NCBI GenBank assembly: GCA_963791885.1
Contig: CAWBUL010000006.1
Coordinates: 2,542,001-2,606,000, forward strand
Source: CAVSUZ01 sp963791885
GTDB taxonomy: Bacteria; Pseudomonadota; Alphaproteobacteria; Acetobacterales; Acetobacteraceae
Length of the DNA stretch: 64,000 nucleotides
Direction: 5' to 3'
The translations under genes were made by a program, and so were the position numbers. The notes beneath the pieces were generated by a model. The model searched no databases. It worked only from the letters and a program-made list of their open reading frames with translations, and had not been told where the DNA came from. Positions 10,903-19,787 of this stretch are shown piece after piece (positions within the stretch are counted from its first letter, which is position 1; each line of letters begins with the position of its first letter).

Positions 10903-11679
10903 TACATCCACCACCCGTACTTCCCCCCGCTGCAGGTGCTCCTGCATCACCCGCATCGGGATCAGCCCGATCGCGATGCCCTTCAGCACCATACGGATCG
11001 TCACCGCCAGATTATTGCACAGACTCATACGCCCTGGTTTGACGCCGGCACGTGAAAACCAGGACGTCGCGGTCGCGTGCAGTCGCGCGCTCTGTGGACT
11101 GATCGCGAGATGAAACCGCGCAAGTTCCGCCGGACCGATAGGGTCTCCGGAAATCCCCGCATCCGGCGCGGCGAACCAGGCGAACCGGTTCACGCCGATC
11201 GGCTCCGCCTGAACATGCGGTTCCAGATCAGGCTGCGAGACGATCGCCACATCCAGTTTGCGGCCGTTCAGCAGCGTCCCGACCTCAGCCGTGTCGCCGA
11301 CGTGAATCGAGGTCCGCAACTCCGGATGCCGTGCCATCAACTTCTGCAGCAGTTCCGATAGCCCGACCAGAGCAAAGCTTTCGTTCATCCCCAGCCGCAG
11401 CAAACCCCGCAGCGGATCGCGGTCTCGGAACCGCCCGACGATCGACGTTGCGTCCTCCATGAGCCGCCGCGCGTGATCGATCAAAGCATGGCCCTCGGCC
11501 GTCAGGCTGACGCGCGGTCCCTGTCGGATGAACAGCCTGGTGGCTAGCGTGGTCTCCAGCTCTCTGATGCGTTGTGACACGCTCGGTTGCGTCAGCCCCA
11601 GCTCTCGCGAGGCCGCCTGGAAGCTCCCCAGCCGCGCGATCGCCTCGAATGTCCGGATCTGCGCCAAGGTCATGTTCAT
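10780..11679 (-). CDS. LysR family transcriptional regulator
   Basis: A 299-residue LysR protein. The N-terminal winged helix has TLAQIRTFEAIARLGSFQAA and the recognition helix region LTQPSVSQRIRELE. The effector-binding domain follows, with LRLGMNESFALVGLSELL and RKLDVAIVSQPDLEP. It is divergent from the HpcH/HpaI aldolase gene across about 100 bases, the standard arrangement for a LysR regulator controlling the neighbouring catabolic genes and itself. The likely targets are therefore the aldolase and the TRAP genes that follow. The effector is unknown. Its 3' end overlaps the convergent sulfotransferase by 123 bases. Confidence 0.9.
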   Translation of the reverse strand: MNMTLAQIRTFEAIARLGSFQAASRELGLTQPSVSQRIRELETTLATRLFIRQGPRVSLTAEGHALIDHARRLMEDATSIVGRFRDRDPLRGLLRLGMNESFALVGLSELLQKLMARHPELRTSIHVGDTAEVGTLLNGRKLDVAIVSQPDLEPHVQAEPIGVNRFAWFAAPDAGISGDPIGPAELARFHLAISPQSARLHATATSWFSRAGVKPGRMSLCNNLAVTIRMVLKGIAIGLIPMRVMQEHLQRGEVRVVDVSPEVGGHRVFLCYQVSEFGPKLQQVLDVTRTVLVEQQLFT

Positions 11680-11681
11680 CG

Positions 11682-11693
11682 GATAAACCTATC
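11682..11693. promoter_or_regulatory. Candidate LysR-binding dyad
   Basis: A short dyad GATA-AACC-TATC lies directly upstream of the LysR start codon in the divergent intergenic region shared with the aldolase gene. LysR proteins usually bind interrupted dyads of this scale and autoregulate from such positions. The assignment rests on position and symmetry only. Confidence 0.3.
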
Positions 11694-11781
11694 AAGACCC
11701 CCCATAACTTTCAATTTTTCCTATCCTCCGCCGGCTGATACCCTCCGGCCAAATCGACTAGGGCAGGAAACATCCGTGGCA

Positions 11782-12480
11782 ATGCGCAACGCGGTCAAAC
11801 AGGCCGCAGCCTCCGGGGCTATCATCCGTGGCGTCCATCTGACGTTCGCTGCCCCCAGCCTCATCGAGTTGCTCGGTTCGCGCCTCGATTTCATCTATCT
11901 CGATGGTGAACACGGCTGCTTCGATCAGCGCGATATCGAGACCGCCTGCATCGCCGCCGAACGGCACAACCTCACCGCCATCGCCCGCGTGCCCGGCCAA
12001 TCCGCCGACATCATCACGCGCTTCCTCGATCGCGGCATCCAAGGTGTCATCGTCCCGCACGTCGAAACTGTCGCCCAGGCGCAGGAGGCAGTGGCCGCCA
12101 CCTACTACGCACCCCTGGGCCAGCGCAGCTTCGGCGGTGGGCGGCCCGCCTTTCTCGACATCGCCGACAAGCCGGCGCATCTGCACGCCTGCAACGACGC
12201 AACGTCGCTCTGCCTCATGATCGAAAGCCGCACCGGCATTGACCTCGCCGGAGCGCTCGCCGCCGTGCCGGGCGTCGATTACTTCAGCTTCGGCATGATG
12301 GATCTCGCCCAGTCGCTTGGCCATCCCGGAAATCCCTCCCATGCCGACGTGCAGGCAGCCGTGGAACGGGCGACCGCGGCAATCCACGCCGCCGGCAAGC
12401 GCGTGCGCGAGGACTTCATGAAATACGCCTGGATCAATGACATTGTCCTGACCGGCGTCCGGCACAGTCTCGACCGCTGA
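11782..12480 (+). CDS. HpcH/HpaI family aldolase
   Basis: A 232-residue class II (metal-dependent) aldolase of the HpcH/HpaI family. LDGEHGCFD, VPHVETVAQAQEAV, LMIESRTGIDLAG and DYFSFGMMDLAQSLG are the usual metal- and pyruvate-binding segments of the TIM barrel. Family members cleave 4-hydroxy-2-oxo acids to pyruvate plus an aldehyde. A GTG at 11776 (closer to the AGGAA at about 11766) is an alternative start two codons upstream. It is the first gene of the plus-strand TRAP island, divergent from a LysR gene, and probably processes a metabolite of the compound imported by the adjacent TRAP system. Confidence 0.88.
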   Translation: MRNAVKQAAASGAIIRGVHLTFAAPSLIELLGSRLDFIYLDGEHGCFDQRDIETACIAAERHNLTAIARVPGQSADIITRFLDRGIQGVIVPHVETVAQAQEAVAATYYAPLGQRSFGGGRPAFLDIADKPAHLHACNDATSLCLMIESRTGIDLAGALAAVPGVDYFSFGMMDLAQSLGHPGNPSHADVQAAVERATAAIHAAGKRVREDFMKYAWINDIVLTGVRHSLDR

Positions 12481-12488
12481 ACCAGGCG

Positions 12489-14360
12489 TTGGGCACGACG
12501 CATCCGCTCGGATCGGAACGGGTCATCGGGGCTACCGACGCGCGCTGGCTCTGCACCCTCGATCACGCCGCCCTCGCTATACTGAATGTTGGCCTCGCGC
12601 TCGAAGTCGTATTGGTCTTCACCAACACCGTCGCACGTGCCTTCCACAACGAGATCGTGCCCGGCCTGGAGGAGACCGCGCAGCTATTGCTGCTGTATAT
12701 CGCCTTCATCGGCGGCGGCGTCGCTTATGGCCGCGGGCGCTTCATGGCCGTCACGGTACTGACGGAAAAACTCGCCCCACGTCCGCGTGCGGCGCTGGCC
12801 TCGATCGTCGACTGGACCGTCATCGCTGTCACCACCGCCATTGGTGGCACCGCCATCCCGCTGCAACTGATGAACGCGACCGAGCGCACGACGATGCTCG
12901 GCATCACCTATTTCTGGATGACCCTGCCGATGATCCTCGGCAGCCTGATCTTCATCCTGCACGCAGCCCATTCACTCTGGAGCCGTCCGCGCACCGTCGC
13001 ATTTGCCGCCGGCGCTTTTGTGATCGCCTGCGTCGTGGCGTTGCTGCTGGCACAGGGCGGAGATTGGGCCAGTACGCCCGCGCTCTATCTTCTGCTTGCC
13101 ATCGGTTTCGTCGCGCTCATTATCATCGGCCTGCCGGTCGGCTTTGTGCTCGCGGCGGTCGGCATCGTTTACATCGTGGCAACTGGTGCGGCACCGCCCA
13201 TCGCCATCGCGATGACCGCGCAGCGCGGACCCGGCGGCTTCATCTTTCTCGCCCTGCCGTTCTTTATCCTGGCTGGCTTCATCATGGACAAAGGCGGCAT
13301 CGGCGCCCGCATCGTTGCGCTTCTCACCGCGCTGCTCGGGCACGTGCGAGGCGGTCTGCTCCAGGTCTCCATCGTCGGCATGTACATCGCCTCCGGCATC
13401 TCCGGATCGAAAGCGGCCGACATGGCCGCCGTCGGCATCCCGATGACCGCCAGCTTCCGCCGGCAGGGCTATGACAGCGCGGAAGCAGCATCCGTGCTCG
13501 CCGCATCCGCCGCGATGGGGGAGTCGATTCCCCCGAGCATCGCGATTCTCGCGCTGGGCTCGGTGACCTCGCTCTCCACCGGCGCCCTTTTTCTCGCTGG
13601 ACTACTTCCCGCCGCCACCATCGCCGTGTTGCTTATGGCGATGGTGTACGTGCGCGCCCGCTGGGCCACATGGTCGCCCGTTGAAAAAGCCACCACCTGC
13701 ACGCGCCTTCTCAGCGCACGCGCCGCGATCCTGCCCCTGCTCATGCCGGTCGTGCTGATCGGCGGCATCGTGGACGGGATCGGCACACCCACCGAAATCT
13801 CATCCTTCGCCGTGATTTACGGCCTGCTCCTCGCCTGTGCGCTGTACCGGCAGGTCGGCCCGCGTGCGCTCTGGGATTTACTCACCGAAGCAAATCTGCT
13901 GAGCGGCATGATCTTTTTCACCTTCGCGGGTGCAACGCTGTTCTCCTGGGCCCTCGCGCTGGAGGGCGTGCCCGCCGCCGTCGCCCTGGCACTCGGCGCT
14001 CTCGGCGCGCATTGGTTCCTGCCCGCCGTCATTGTCATCACCGTGGTGCTCGGTGCCATGCTCGAAAGCATTGTCACCGTGATCATCCTCGGCCCGCTTC
14101 TTCTGCCGGTCGCACTGCAGCTTGGCGTCGATCCACTGCAATTCGGCATCGTCCTGATCGAGGCATTCGGCATCGGCTCCATCATGCCGCCGGTCGGCTT
14201 GGGCCTCTACATCGCCTGCGCGATCTTCCGAACGGAGGTGCATCGGACGTTCCGGCCGGTCATGGGCTACCTCGCCGTGCTCTGCCTGGGTCTTCTGGTC
14301 GTATCCGCTTTTCCCTGGATCACCACCGTGTTGCCGCATGCATTCCAGTTCAGCGGCTGA
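12489..14360 (+). CDS. TRAP transporter fused permease DctQM (unit 1)
   Basis: A 623-residue fused TRAP permease. The first about 190 residues are the small DctQ part, including TNTVARAFHNEIVPGLEETAQ. The rest is the large DctM part with SGISGSKAADMAAVG, ESIPPSIAILALGS, GTPTEISSFAVIYG and MPPVGLGLYIACAIF, all conserved DctM segments, and many hydrophobic helices. With the DctP that follows it would drive Na+-coupled uptake of a carboxylate or related anion. The first usable in-frame start seems to be TTG at 12489, 8 bases after the aldolase stop; no strong ribosome-binding site is visible, so initiation is probably coupled. Confidence 0.9.
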   Translation: MGTTHPLGSERVIGATDARWLCTLDHAALAILNVGLALEVVLVFTNTVARAFHNEIVPGLEETAQLLLLYIAFIGGGVAYGRGRFMAVTVLTEKLAPRPRAALASIVDWTVIAVTTAIGGTAIPLQLMNATERTTMLGITYFWMTLPMILGSLIFILHAAHSLWSRPRTVAFAAGAFVIACVVALLLAQGGDWASTPALYLLLAIGFVALIIIGLPVGFVLAAVGIVYIVATGAAPPIAIAMTAQRGPGGFIFLALPFFILAGFIMDKGGIGARIVALLTALLGHVRGGLLQVSIVGMYIASGISGSKAADMAAVGIPMTASFRRQGYDSAEAASVLAASAAMGESIPPSIAILALGSVTSLSTGALFLAGLLPAATIAVLLMAMVYVRARWATWSPVEKATTCTRLLSARAAILPLLMPVVLIGGIVDGIGTPTEISSFAVIYGLLLACALYRQVGPRALWDLLTEANLLSGMIFFTFAGATLFSWALALEGVPAAVALALGALGAHWFLPAVIVITVVLGAMLESIVTVIILGPLLLPVALQLGVDPLQFGIVLIEAFGIGSIMPPVGLGLYIACAIFRTEVHRTFRPVMGYLAVLCLGLLVVSAFPWITTVLPHAFQFSG

Positions 14361-14382
14361 CCAAACCATAAGGGAGGAAACA

Positions 14383-15366
14383 ATGAAACTATCCGCGACG
14401 AGGCGAACCGTGCTGATCGGAACCGCGGCGATGCTGGCTCCGACCGTGCGCGCCGCAAGCGTCACCAAGATCCGCTTTGCCCATAGTGCGCCGGCCACGC
14501 ACGGCTGGAACCTCTATGCCGAGCAGTTCAAGGCCGCCGTTGAAAAACGCAGCAACGGCACGATCCAGGTCACCATCTATCCCAACGCTGTCATGGGTAA
14601 TGAGCAGCAGATTGCCCAGGCCGTACGTCTCGGCACCTTGGAGATGGGCGCGGTTGGCGTCGGACTCATGAATTGGGTACCGCAAATGTCGATCACCGAC
14701 GCGCCCTTCCTGTTCCGCAATCGCCAGCAGGCGTACGCGGCGCTGGACGGCGCGCTCGGCGACGAGCTCAAGCGCCTCGCCGCGGCACAAGGCTTCCGCA
14801 TCGTCGGCTGGACCGACCTGGGGATGCGCTGCATGACCAACAGCAAGCACCCCATCCATCAGGCGTCCGACATGCACGACCTGAAGATGCGTGTGCCTGA
14901 CTCAAAATCGTACATCGCCATGATGCAGGCGCTTGGTTCCACAACCGTCACTGTGGATCTGAGCGAACTTTATCTCGCGCTCAGCCAGCACGTGGCCGAC
15001 GGCCAGGACACGCCCCCCTCGGTCGTCAAGTCAAACAAATACTATGAGGTCCAGAAATACGTCGCCAAGACCGACCACATCCTCACCAACGCCTACGCCA
15101 TCATCAACCCGGCCTTCTTCAACAAGCTGCCGCCCGATCAGCAGGCGGCGGTTCTGGCCGCGGGAAACGACGCCACGCTGTGGCTGCGCACCTACACGCA
15201 GAAAGATGAGGCAAACGCCTACGGCTTCCTGCAGTCGAAAGGCATGATTGCCGACCTTACGCCCGACGTTGCCTCCTTCCAGGCCGCAACCGCCGGCGTG
15301 ATCGACAAGTTCCCCGACCTTTTCCGTCCTGACCTCGTCAAGTTGGCGCGCTCTGCCCAAGCCTGA
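14383..15366 (+). CDS. TRAP transporter substrate-binding protein DctP (unit 1)
   Basis: A 327-residue periplasmic DctP protein. The N-terminus TRRTVLIGTAAMLAPTVRA is an export signal with a possible Tat-like Arg pair. Mature features include KIRFAHSAPATHGWN, the strand YPNAVMGNEQQIAQAVRLG, MTNSKHPIHQASDMHDLKMR (the conserved substrate-carboxylate-binding Arg region) and SKSYIAMMQALGSTTV. The start ATG at 14383 follows a strong GGGAGG site. It pairs with the permease directly upstream. Confidence 0.92.
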   Translation: MKLSATRRTVLIGTAAMLAPTVRAASVTKIRFAHSAPATHGWNLYAEQFKAAVEKRSNGTIQVTIYPNAVMGNEQQIAQAVRLGTLEMGAVGVGLMNWVPQMSITDAPFLFRNRQQAYAALDGALGDELKRLAAAQGFRIVGWTDLGMRCMTNSKHPIHQASDMHDLKMRVPDSKSYIAMMQALGSTTVTVDLSELYLALSQHVADGQDTPPSVVKSNKYYEVQKYVAKTDHILTNAYAIINPAFFNKLPPDQQAAVLAAGNDATLWLRTYTQKDEANAYGFLQSKGMIADLTPDVASFQAATAGVIDKFPDLFRPDLVKLARSAQA

Positions 15367-15389
15367 CCTTATCAAAGGAAACGTCCCGC

Positions 15390-16121
15390 ATGTACGAACG
15401 CGACGTCTCGATCGTCACTCGCTACGGCATCCAACCGGGCTTTGCCGCCTGTCCCGACGGCGCCGGCCCGTTTCCGCCGGTGATTTTCTACATGGACGCG
15501 CCGGGCTTCCGCGAGGAACTGCGCAACATGGCGCGCCGCATCGCCGCCCAGGGCTATTTCTGCTTGCTGCCCGACCTCTACTACCGCCTCGGCCTGCTGC
15601 GCTTCGACATTCCCCGCCGCAACGACGCCATGTCCGTCGTCATCCGCGGCGCCATGAACAGCCTGACCAATGCCGCGGTCGCCGAAGACACGGCCGGCAT
15701 GATCGCCTTCCTCGATGCGCAGGATCGGGTGAAGCGCGGTCCGGTCGGCTGTGTCGGCCACTGCATGAGCGGCCCCTTCGTCGCCACCATCGCCGCGCTG
15801 TTCCCCTCCCGCATCGCGGCGGCAGCCTCGTTGTATGGCATCGGTATCGTCACCGATAAGCCCGACAGTCCGCACCTGATCATCGACCGTGCCAAGGCTG
15901 AACTCTATTTCGCCTTCGCCGAGCATGATCCCGGCGTACCGGCGCAGGCCATCACCGACCTCCAGGCAACGCTCGCACGCACCGAGTTGCGCCACACCGT
16001 GAAGATCGTCCCCCACACCCATCACGGCTATCAGTTCCCGGCTCGCCCAGACTATAATCCGGAAGCGTCCGAGCAGACCTGGAATGAGCTCTTCGCGCTC
16101 TGGGACCGGACGCTGCGTTGA
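15390..16121 (+). CDS. Dienelactone hydrolase family protein
   Basis: A 243-residue alpha/beta hydrolase of the dienelactone hydrolase type. The nucleophile elbow is GCVGHCMSG (Cys in the place of Ser, as in dienelactone hydrolase), and the catalytic His lies in PHTHHGYQFP near the C-terminus; an acidic residue in FAEHDPGVP completes the triad. AAGGAA-type ribosome-binding sequence precedes the ATG. It sits between TRAP units 1 and 2 and its stop overlaps the next permease start (TTGA). It probably hydrolyses a lactone or ester in the pathway served by these transporters. Confidence 0.85.
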   Translation: MYERDVSIVTRYGIQPGFAACPDGAGPFPPVIFYMDAPGFREELRNMARRIAAQGYFCLLPDLYYRLGLLRFDIPRRNDAMSVVIRGAMNSLTNAAVAEDTAGMIAFLDAQDRVKRGPVGCVGHCMSGPFVATIAALFPSRIAAAASLYGIGIVTDKPDSPHLIIDRAKAELYFAFAEHDPGVPAQAITDLQATLARTELRHTVKIVPHTHHGYQFPARPDYNPEASEQTWNELFALWDRTLR

Positions 16122-17998
16122 ATTCGGGCATCACCGAAACCATCGCGATACGCAGCGTCCGCACCGTCACGCTGCCGGCGCTGAACCTGTTGGCCGCTGG
16201 CTGTGAAGTGCTCACCATCCTCGCGCTCGCGGCGGATGTCGCCATCACGTTCACCAGCACCGTCCTGCGCTATCTGTTTCACCACGATCTGCCCTGGGCA
16301 CCGGACGTGTCCGGCATCTTCCTCGCCGTCATCGCCTTCATCGGCGCCCCGGCTTACATGCGTCGCCATTATGGCATGGCCTGCACGGCCGTGCTGGACC
16401 GGCTGCATGGACCGCAACGCGCCTTTCTCCAGGCGCTCGGCCAATGGTCCATCATCTTCACCTGTGCGCTGGCGCTGCTGCGCTATCCGCAATTCCTCCG
16501 CGGCCAATCGCATCAGATGATGCCGGTGCTGGCGATCCCCAACAGCGTCGCCGCGATCTGGCTCGGAATCGGCCTGGTGCTGCTGATCCTGTTCGCCGCG
16601 GAGCGTCTCGCCGCGCTTCCGCTTCCCCGCGTAATCCTGTCCTTCGCCATTGCCGTGCTGGTCTCGCTTATCGCCGTCGCGCTGTGTGAGGCCTATGCGG
16701 ACACGTCGTTCTCGCTCGATCCGTTCTGGGTGATCGCGCCGGTCGTGGCACTGGCCTTCATCAGCGGCACACCGATCCCGATTATCCTCGCCCTGGCTGG
16801 AGGCTTCTATTTCGTTGCCACCGGCGATGCGCCGCTCGTCGCCATCCCCACCGCCCTGCAATACGGCGCCGCCAGTTACATCCTGCTCGCGATCCCGTTC
16901 TTCATGATCGCCGCCGTGCTGATGGAACTCACCGCCATGGCGGCCCGTCTGGTCGACGCGGTCCAGCACTGGATCGGCCATTGGCGTGGCGGTCTGCTCA
17001 TCGCCGAGGTCGTCGCCACCTACATCTTCTCCGGCATCAGCGGATCGAAGGCCGCCGACATGGCCGCCATCGGCGCCGTGATGAAAGGCCCCACGCGCGC
17101 GCAGGGCTATCCGGCCGGCGAGTTCGCCGCGGTGCTCTGCGCCTCCGCCGCGATGTCGGAAACCATCCCGCCCTCGCTCGCCATGCTGATCCTCGGCTCC
17201 GTTACGACGCTGTCGGTCGGCGCGCTGTTCATCGCCGGCATCGTGCCCGCGATGGTGCTGGCCGTCGCGCTGATCGCCGGCGTGGCGGTGCGCGCGCGCC
17301 GCCGCCACTGGGGTCATGGCACACGCTTCGACCTGCGCACCGCGATCGCCAGCCTGTTGCCCGCGATCCCCGCGCTCGGCATCCCGCTGATCGTTGTCGG
17401 GGGGATCGTCGGCGGCATTGCCTCGCCCACCGAGTCCGGTTCCTTCGCGGTGATGTATGGCAGCGTCGCGCTGGTCTTTGTCATGCGCTCGGTCGGCACG
17501 CAGCGCTGCTACACCGCCATCCGCGACGCCGCGCTCACCGCCGGCATGATCCTGTTGATGGTCTGCGCCGCCAACGTGCTCGGCCAGGCCGTGGTCCTCG
17601 ATGGTCTTGGCGCGGCGATCGGCAGCAGCTTCGGCGCGTTCCAGAGCCGCACTGCTTTTCTGTTCCTTAGCGCCGTCGCACTGATGCTGATCGGCATCGT
17701 GCTGGAGGGGTTCCCCGCCATCCTCGTCGCCGCACCGCTCTTTCTGCCCGCCGCGCAGCAACTGGGCGTCGATCCGCTGCAATTCGGCATCCTGCTCGTC
17801 ATGGCCACCGGAATCGGCGTGATGATGCCGCCCGCCGGGATCGGCTTTCACGTCGCCTGCACTGTCAGCGATGCACCCATGGTCCCCGCCATGCGCGCCA
17901 GTCTTTTCTACAACGTGTTTCTGCTGCTTGGCCTCGCGCTGGTGATCGTCTTTCCGCCTCTTACCCTTTTTCTCCCCCACGCGTTCGGCCTGCACTGA
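16118..17998 (+). CDS. TRAP transporter fused permease DctQM (unit 2)
   Basis: A 626-residue fused permease built like unit 1: a DctQ part with FTSTVLRYLFHHDLPWAPDV and a DctM part with SGISGSKAADMAAIGAVM, SETIPPSLAMLILGSVT, ASPTESGSFAVMYG and MPPAGIGFHVACTV. The best start is TTG at 16118, whose last two bases are part of the TGA of the preceding hydrolase (TTGA), which implies coupled translation. It is clearly paralogous to units 1 and 3 but divergent in sequence, so the three probably take different substrates. Confidence 0.9.
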   Translation: MNSGITETIAIRSVRTVTLPALNLLAAGCEVLTILALAADVAITFTSTVLRYLFHHDLPWAPDVSGIFLAVIAFIGAPAYMRRHYGMACTAVLDRLHGPQRAFLQALGQWSIIFTCALALLRYPQFLRGQSHQMMPVLAIPNSVAAIWLGIGLVLLILFAAERLAALPLPRVILSFAIAVLVSLIAVALCEAYADTSFSLDPFWVIAPVVALAFISGTPIPIILALAGGFYFVATGDAPLVAIPTALQYGAASYILLAIPFFMIAAVLMELTAMAARLVDAVQHWIGHWRGGLLIAEVVATYIFSGISGSKAADMAAIGAVMKGPTRAQGYPAGEFAAVLCASAAMSETIPPSLAMLILGSVTTLSVGALFIAGIVPAMVLAVALIAGVAVRARRRHWGHGTRFDLRTAIASLLPAIPALGIPLIVVGGIVGGIASPTESGSFAVMYGSVALVFVMRSVGTQRCYTAIRDAALTAGMILLMVCAANVLGQAVVLDGLGAAIGSSFGAFQSRTAFLFLSAVALMLIGIVLEGFPAILVAAPLFLPAAQQLGVDPLQFGILLVMATGIGVMMPPAGIGFHVACTVSDAPMVPAMRASLFYNVFLLLGLALVIVFPPLTLFLPHAFGLH

Positions 17999-18030
17999 TG
18001 CGCCACACAACAAAAATCGAAGGAAACGTC

Positions 18031-19032
18031 ATGAACCCGACCATCACCCGTCGCACCGCGATCCTTGGGGCCGGTCTCGCTTCCGCGACCCTTGCGATGC
18101 CGGCTTTGGCCCAGCGCGCCAAGGTGCTGCGCCTGGGCAGCCCGCAACCGGAATCCTCCAACTACCAAAAAGCCGCTGTGATGTTTGCCGATGAAGTTGC
18201 CAAGCTCTCGGGCAATAAGCTGAAGGTCGACGTCTATCCCAACTCGCAGCTTGGCAGCATCAACCAGATGCTGACCTCCGTGCAGCTCGGCTCGCTCTCC
18301 ATGACGCTCGCCGTACCGGCCTGGTATTCCAGCTACGTCAAGGCGATGAACGTCTTCACCCTGCCGTTCCTGGTCCACGCGCCGGAGCTGTTGCGTCCCG
18401 CTTTGGACGGCAAGCTCGGCGCGGCGGTCACCGCCGAAGGCGATGAAGCGGGCTTCCACTTCCTTGGCTGGTGGCTCATGGGCGCGCGCCACATGGTCAA
18501 CAACGTCCATCCCATCAACATGCCGGCCGACGTTGCCGGGCTGAAGATGCGCGTCATCAACAGCCAAGTTTACATCCAGATGTTCAAGCTTCTCGGCGCC
18601 AATCCCGTCGTGCTCGACTCGGCCGAGATCTATCTGGGGCTGCAGCAGAAGGTCGTGGACGGCATGGAATACCCGATCCCCGACATGATCGATGCCAAGA
18701 TGTACGAAGTCTCCAAATACATGTCGCTGACCGCCCATGTGACCGACTTCTTTGTCGTCTCCATCAATCACACCCTGTGGGCCGGCATGTCGCCGGAAGA
18801 ACAGGGTATCCTCAATCAGGCGATGAAAACCGCCAGTGATTGGGAATGGCAGGCCCAGCCTGCGCTGACCGAAACCGCGAAAAAGAAGCTGGAAACCCTG
18901 ATGAAGATAAATCCCGTCTCGCCGGAGAATCGCGCGCTGTTCGCGGAAAAGACCAAGCCGATCTACCAGCAATACGAACCCATCGTGGGACCGGACATCC
19001 TCAACCTCGCGACCGAACAACTCTCGGCCTGA
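18031..19032 (+). CDS. TRAP transporter substrate-binding protein DctP (unit 2)
   Basis: A 333-residue DctP protein. The signal sequence TRRTAILGAGLASATLAMPALA is followed by VLRLGSPQPESSNYQKAA, VYPNSQLGSINQMLTSVQLG, MVNNVHPINMPADVAGLKMR and VVDGMEYPIPDMIDAK. An AAGGAAAC site precedes the ATG at 18031; an earlier in-frame ATG at 17998 overlaps the permease stop and lacks signal-peptide character in front. It is the binding protein for the permease just upstream. Confidence 0.92.
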   Translation: MNPTITRRTAILGAGLASATLAMPALAQRAKVLRLGSPQPESSNYQKAAVMFADEVAKLSGNKLKVDVYPNSQLGSINQMLTSVQLGSLSMTLAVPAWYSSYVKAMNVFTLPFLVHAPELLRPALDGKLGAAVTAEGDEAGFHFLGWWLMGARHMVNNVHPINMPADVAGLKMRVINSQVYIQMFKLLGANPVVLDSAEIYLGLQQKVVDGMEYPIPDMIDAKMYEVSKYMSLTAHVTDFFVVSINHTLWAGMSPEEQGILNQAMKTASDWEWQAQPALTETAKKKLETLMKINPVSPENRALFAEKTKPIYQQYEPIVGPDILNLATEQLSA

Positions 19033-19046
19033 GGAGAAAGTCCCAC

Positions 19047-19787
19047 ATGCAAGAAGCGGTGAAAGCCCTCGTCGCGGCGCGCCGGAACGGTGAACGGATC
19101 GTCGCGCTGCCGTCCGGCAGCGCACCCGCCACCATCGAACAGGCGCACGCGATTCAGGATGCGACCGTGGCCGCACTCAACGACCGCGTCGCGGGCTGGA
19201 AAGTGTCTATCACGCCGGACGGAGTCATGCGCGGCGTCATCCTCGCCTCCCGCCTGGTTCAAAGCCCGGCAACCCTCGCCGCACGCGACTTGCAGCCCCT
19301 CGGCATCGAGGTCGAGATCGCTTTCCTCTTCGACCGCGATCTGCCGCCGCGCGCCGATGAATACAGCGCCAAGGACGTCGCGGACGCCGTCACCGCCGTC
19401 GTCGGGATCGAGGTCGTCTCCTCCCGCTTCACCGACTACCGCGCCGCGCCCCTGATGGAGCGTACCGCCGACTGCATGTCGAACGGTGCTTTCATCGTCG
19501 GCACACGCCGCCCCGACTGGCGCAGCGTCGATCTCTCGAAGCTGGAGGCGATCCTGCGTGTCAACGGGCAGGAGGTGGTGCGAAAAACCGGTGGCCACAC
19601 CGCCGGCGATCCGATCCTGCCGGCCATCCCCCTGGTCAATCTGCTGCGCCATTCGACCGGCGTGCGCGCCGGCCAGTTGATCACGACCGGAACCTTCACC
19701 GGCCTGCATTTCGCCGCTCCGGGCAACTCCATCACCGGGGAGTTCACCGATTTCGGCAAAGCCCAACTCACGCTGGAGCCTGCATGA
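19047..19787 (+). CDS. 2-keto-4-pentenoate hydratase family protein
   Basis: A 246-residue member of the fumarylacetoacetate hydrolase/2-oxopent-4-enoate hydratase superfamily. Features include GWKVSITPDGVMRG, a metal-binding IEVEIAFLFDRDLP and AVVGIEVVSSRF, and the C-terminal QLITTGTFTGLHFAAPGN. Enzymes of this type add water to 2-oxo-pentenoates or decarboxylate related acids; in aromatic meta-cleavage routes the product is split by an HpcH/HpaI-type or similar aldolase, and such an aldolase is present at 11782. The ATG at 19047 follows GAGGAG; the TGA overlaps the next gene (ATGA). Confidence 0.85.
   Translation: MQEAVKALVAARRNGERIVALPSGSAPATIEQAHAIQDATVAALNDRVAGWKVSITPDGVMRGVILASRLVQSPATLAARDLQPLGIEVEIAFLFDRDLPPRADEYSAKDVADAVTAVVGIEVVSSRFTDYRAAPLMERTADCMSNGAFIVGTRRPDWRSVDLSKLEAILRVNGQEVVRKTGGHTAGDPILPAIPLVNLLRHSTGVRAGQLITTGTFTGLHFAAPGNSITGEFTDFGKAQLTLEPA

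Noticed and set aside
16052..18013. Very long minus-strand open frame (about 650 codons) opposite the unit 2 TRAP permease
   Set aside because: It is rich in Arg, His, Gly, Asp and Gln with no family pattern, as expected for the antisense of a GC-rich membrane-protein gene. Similar shadows lie opposite enzyme I (7490-9067) and the unit 3 permease (22179-23600).
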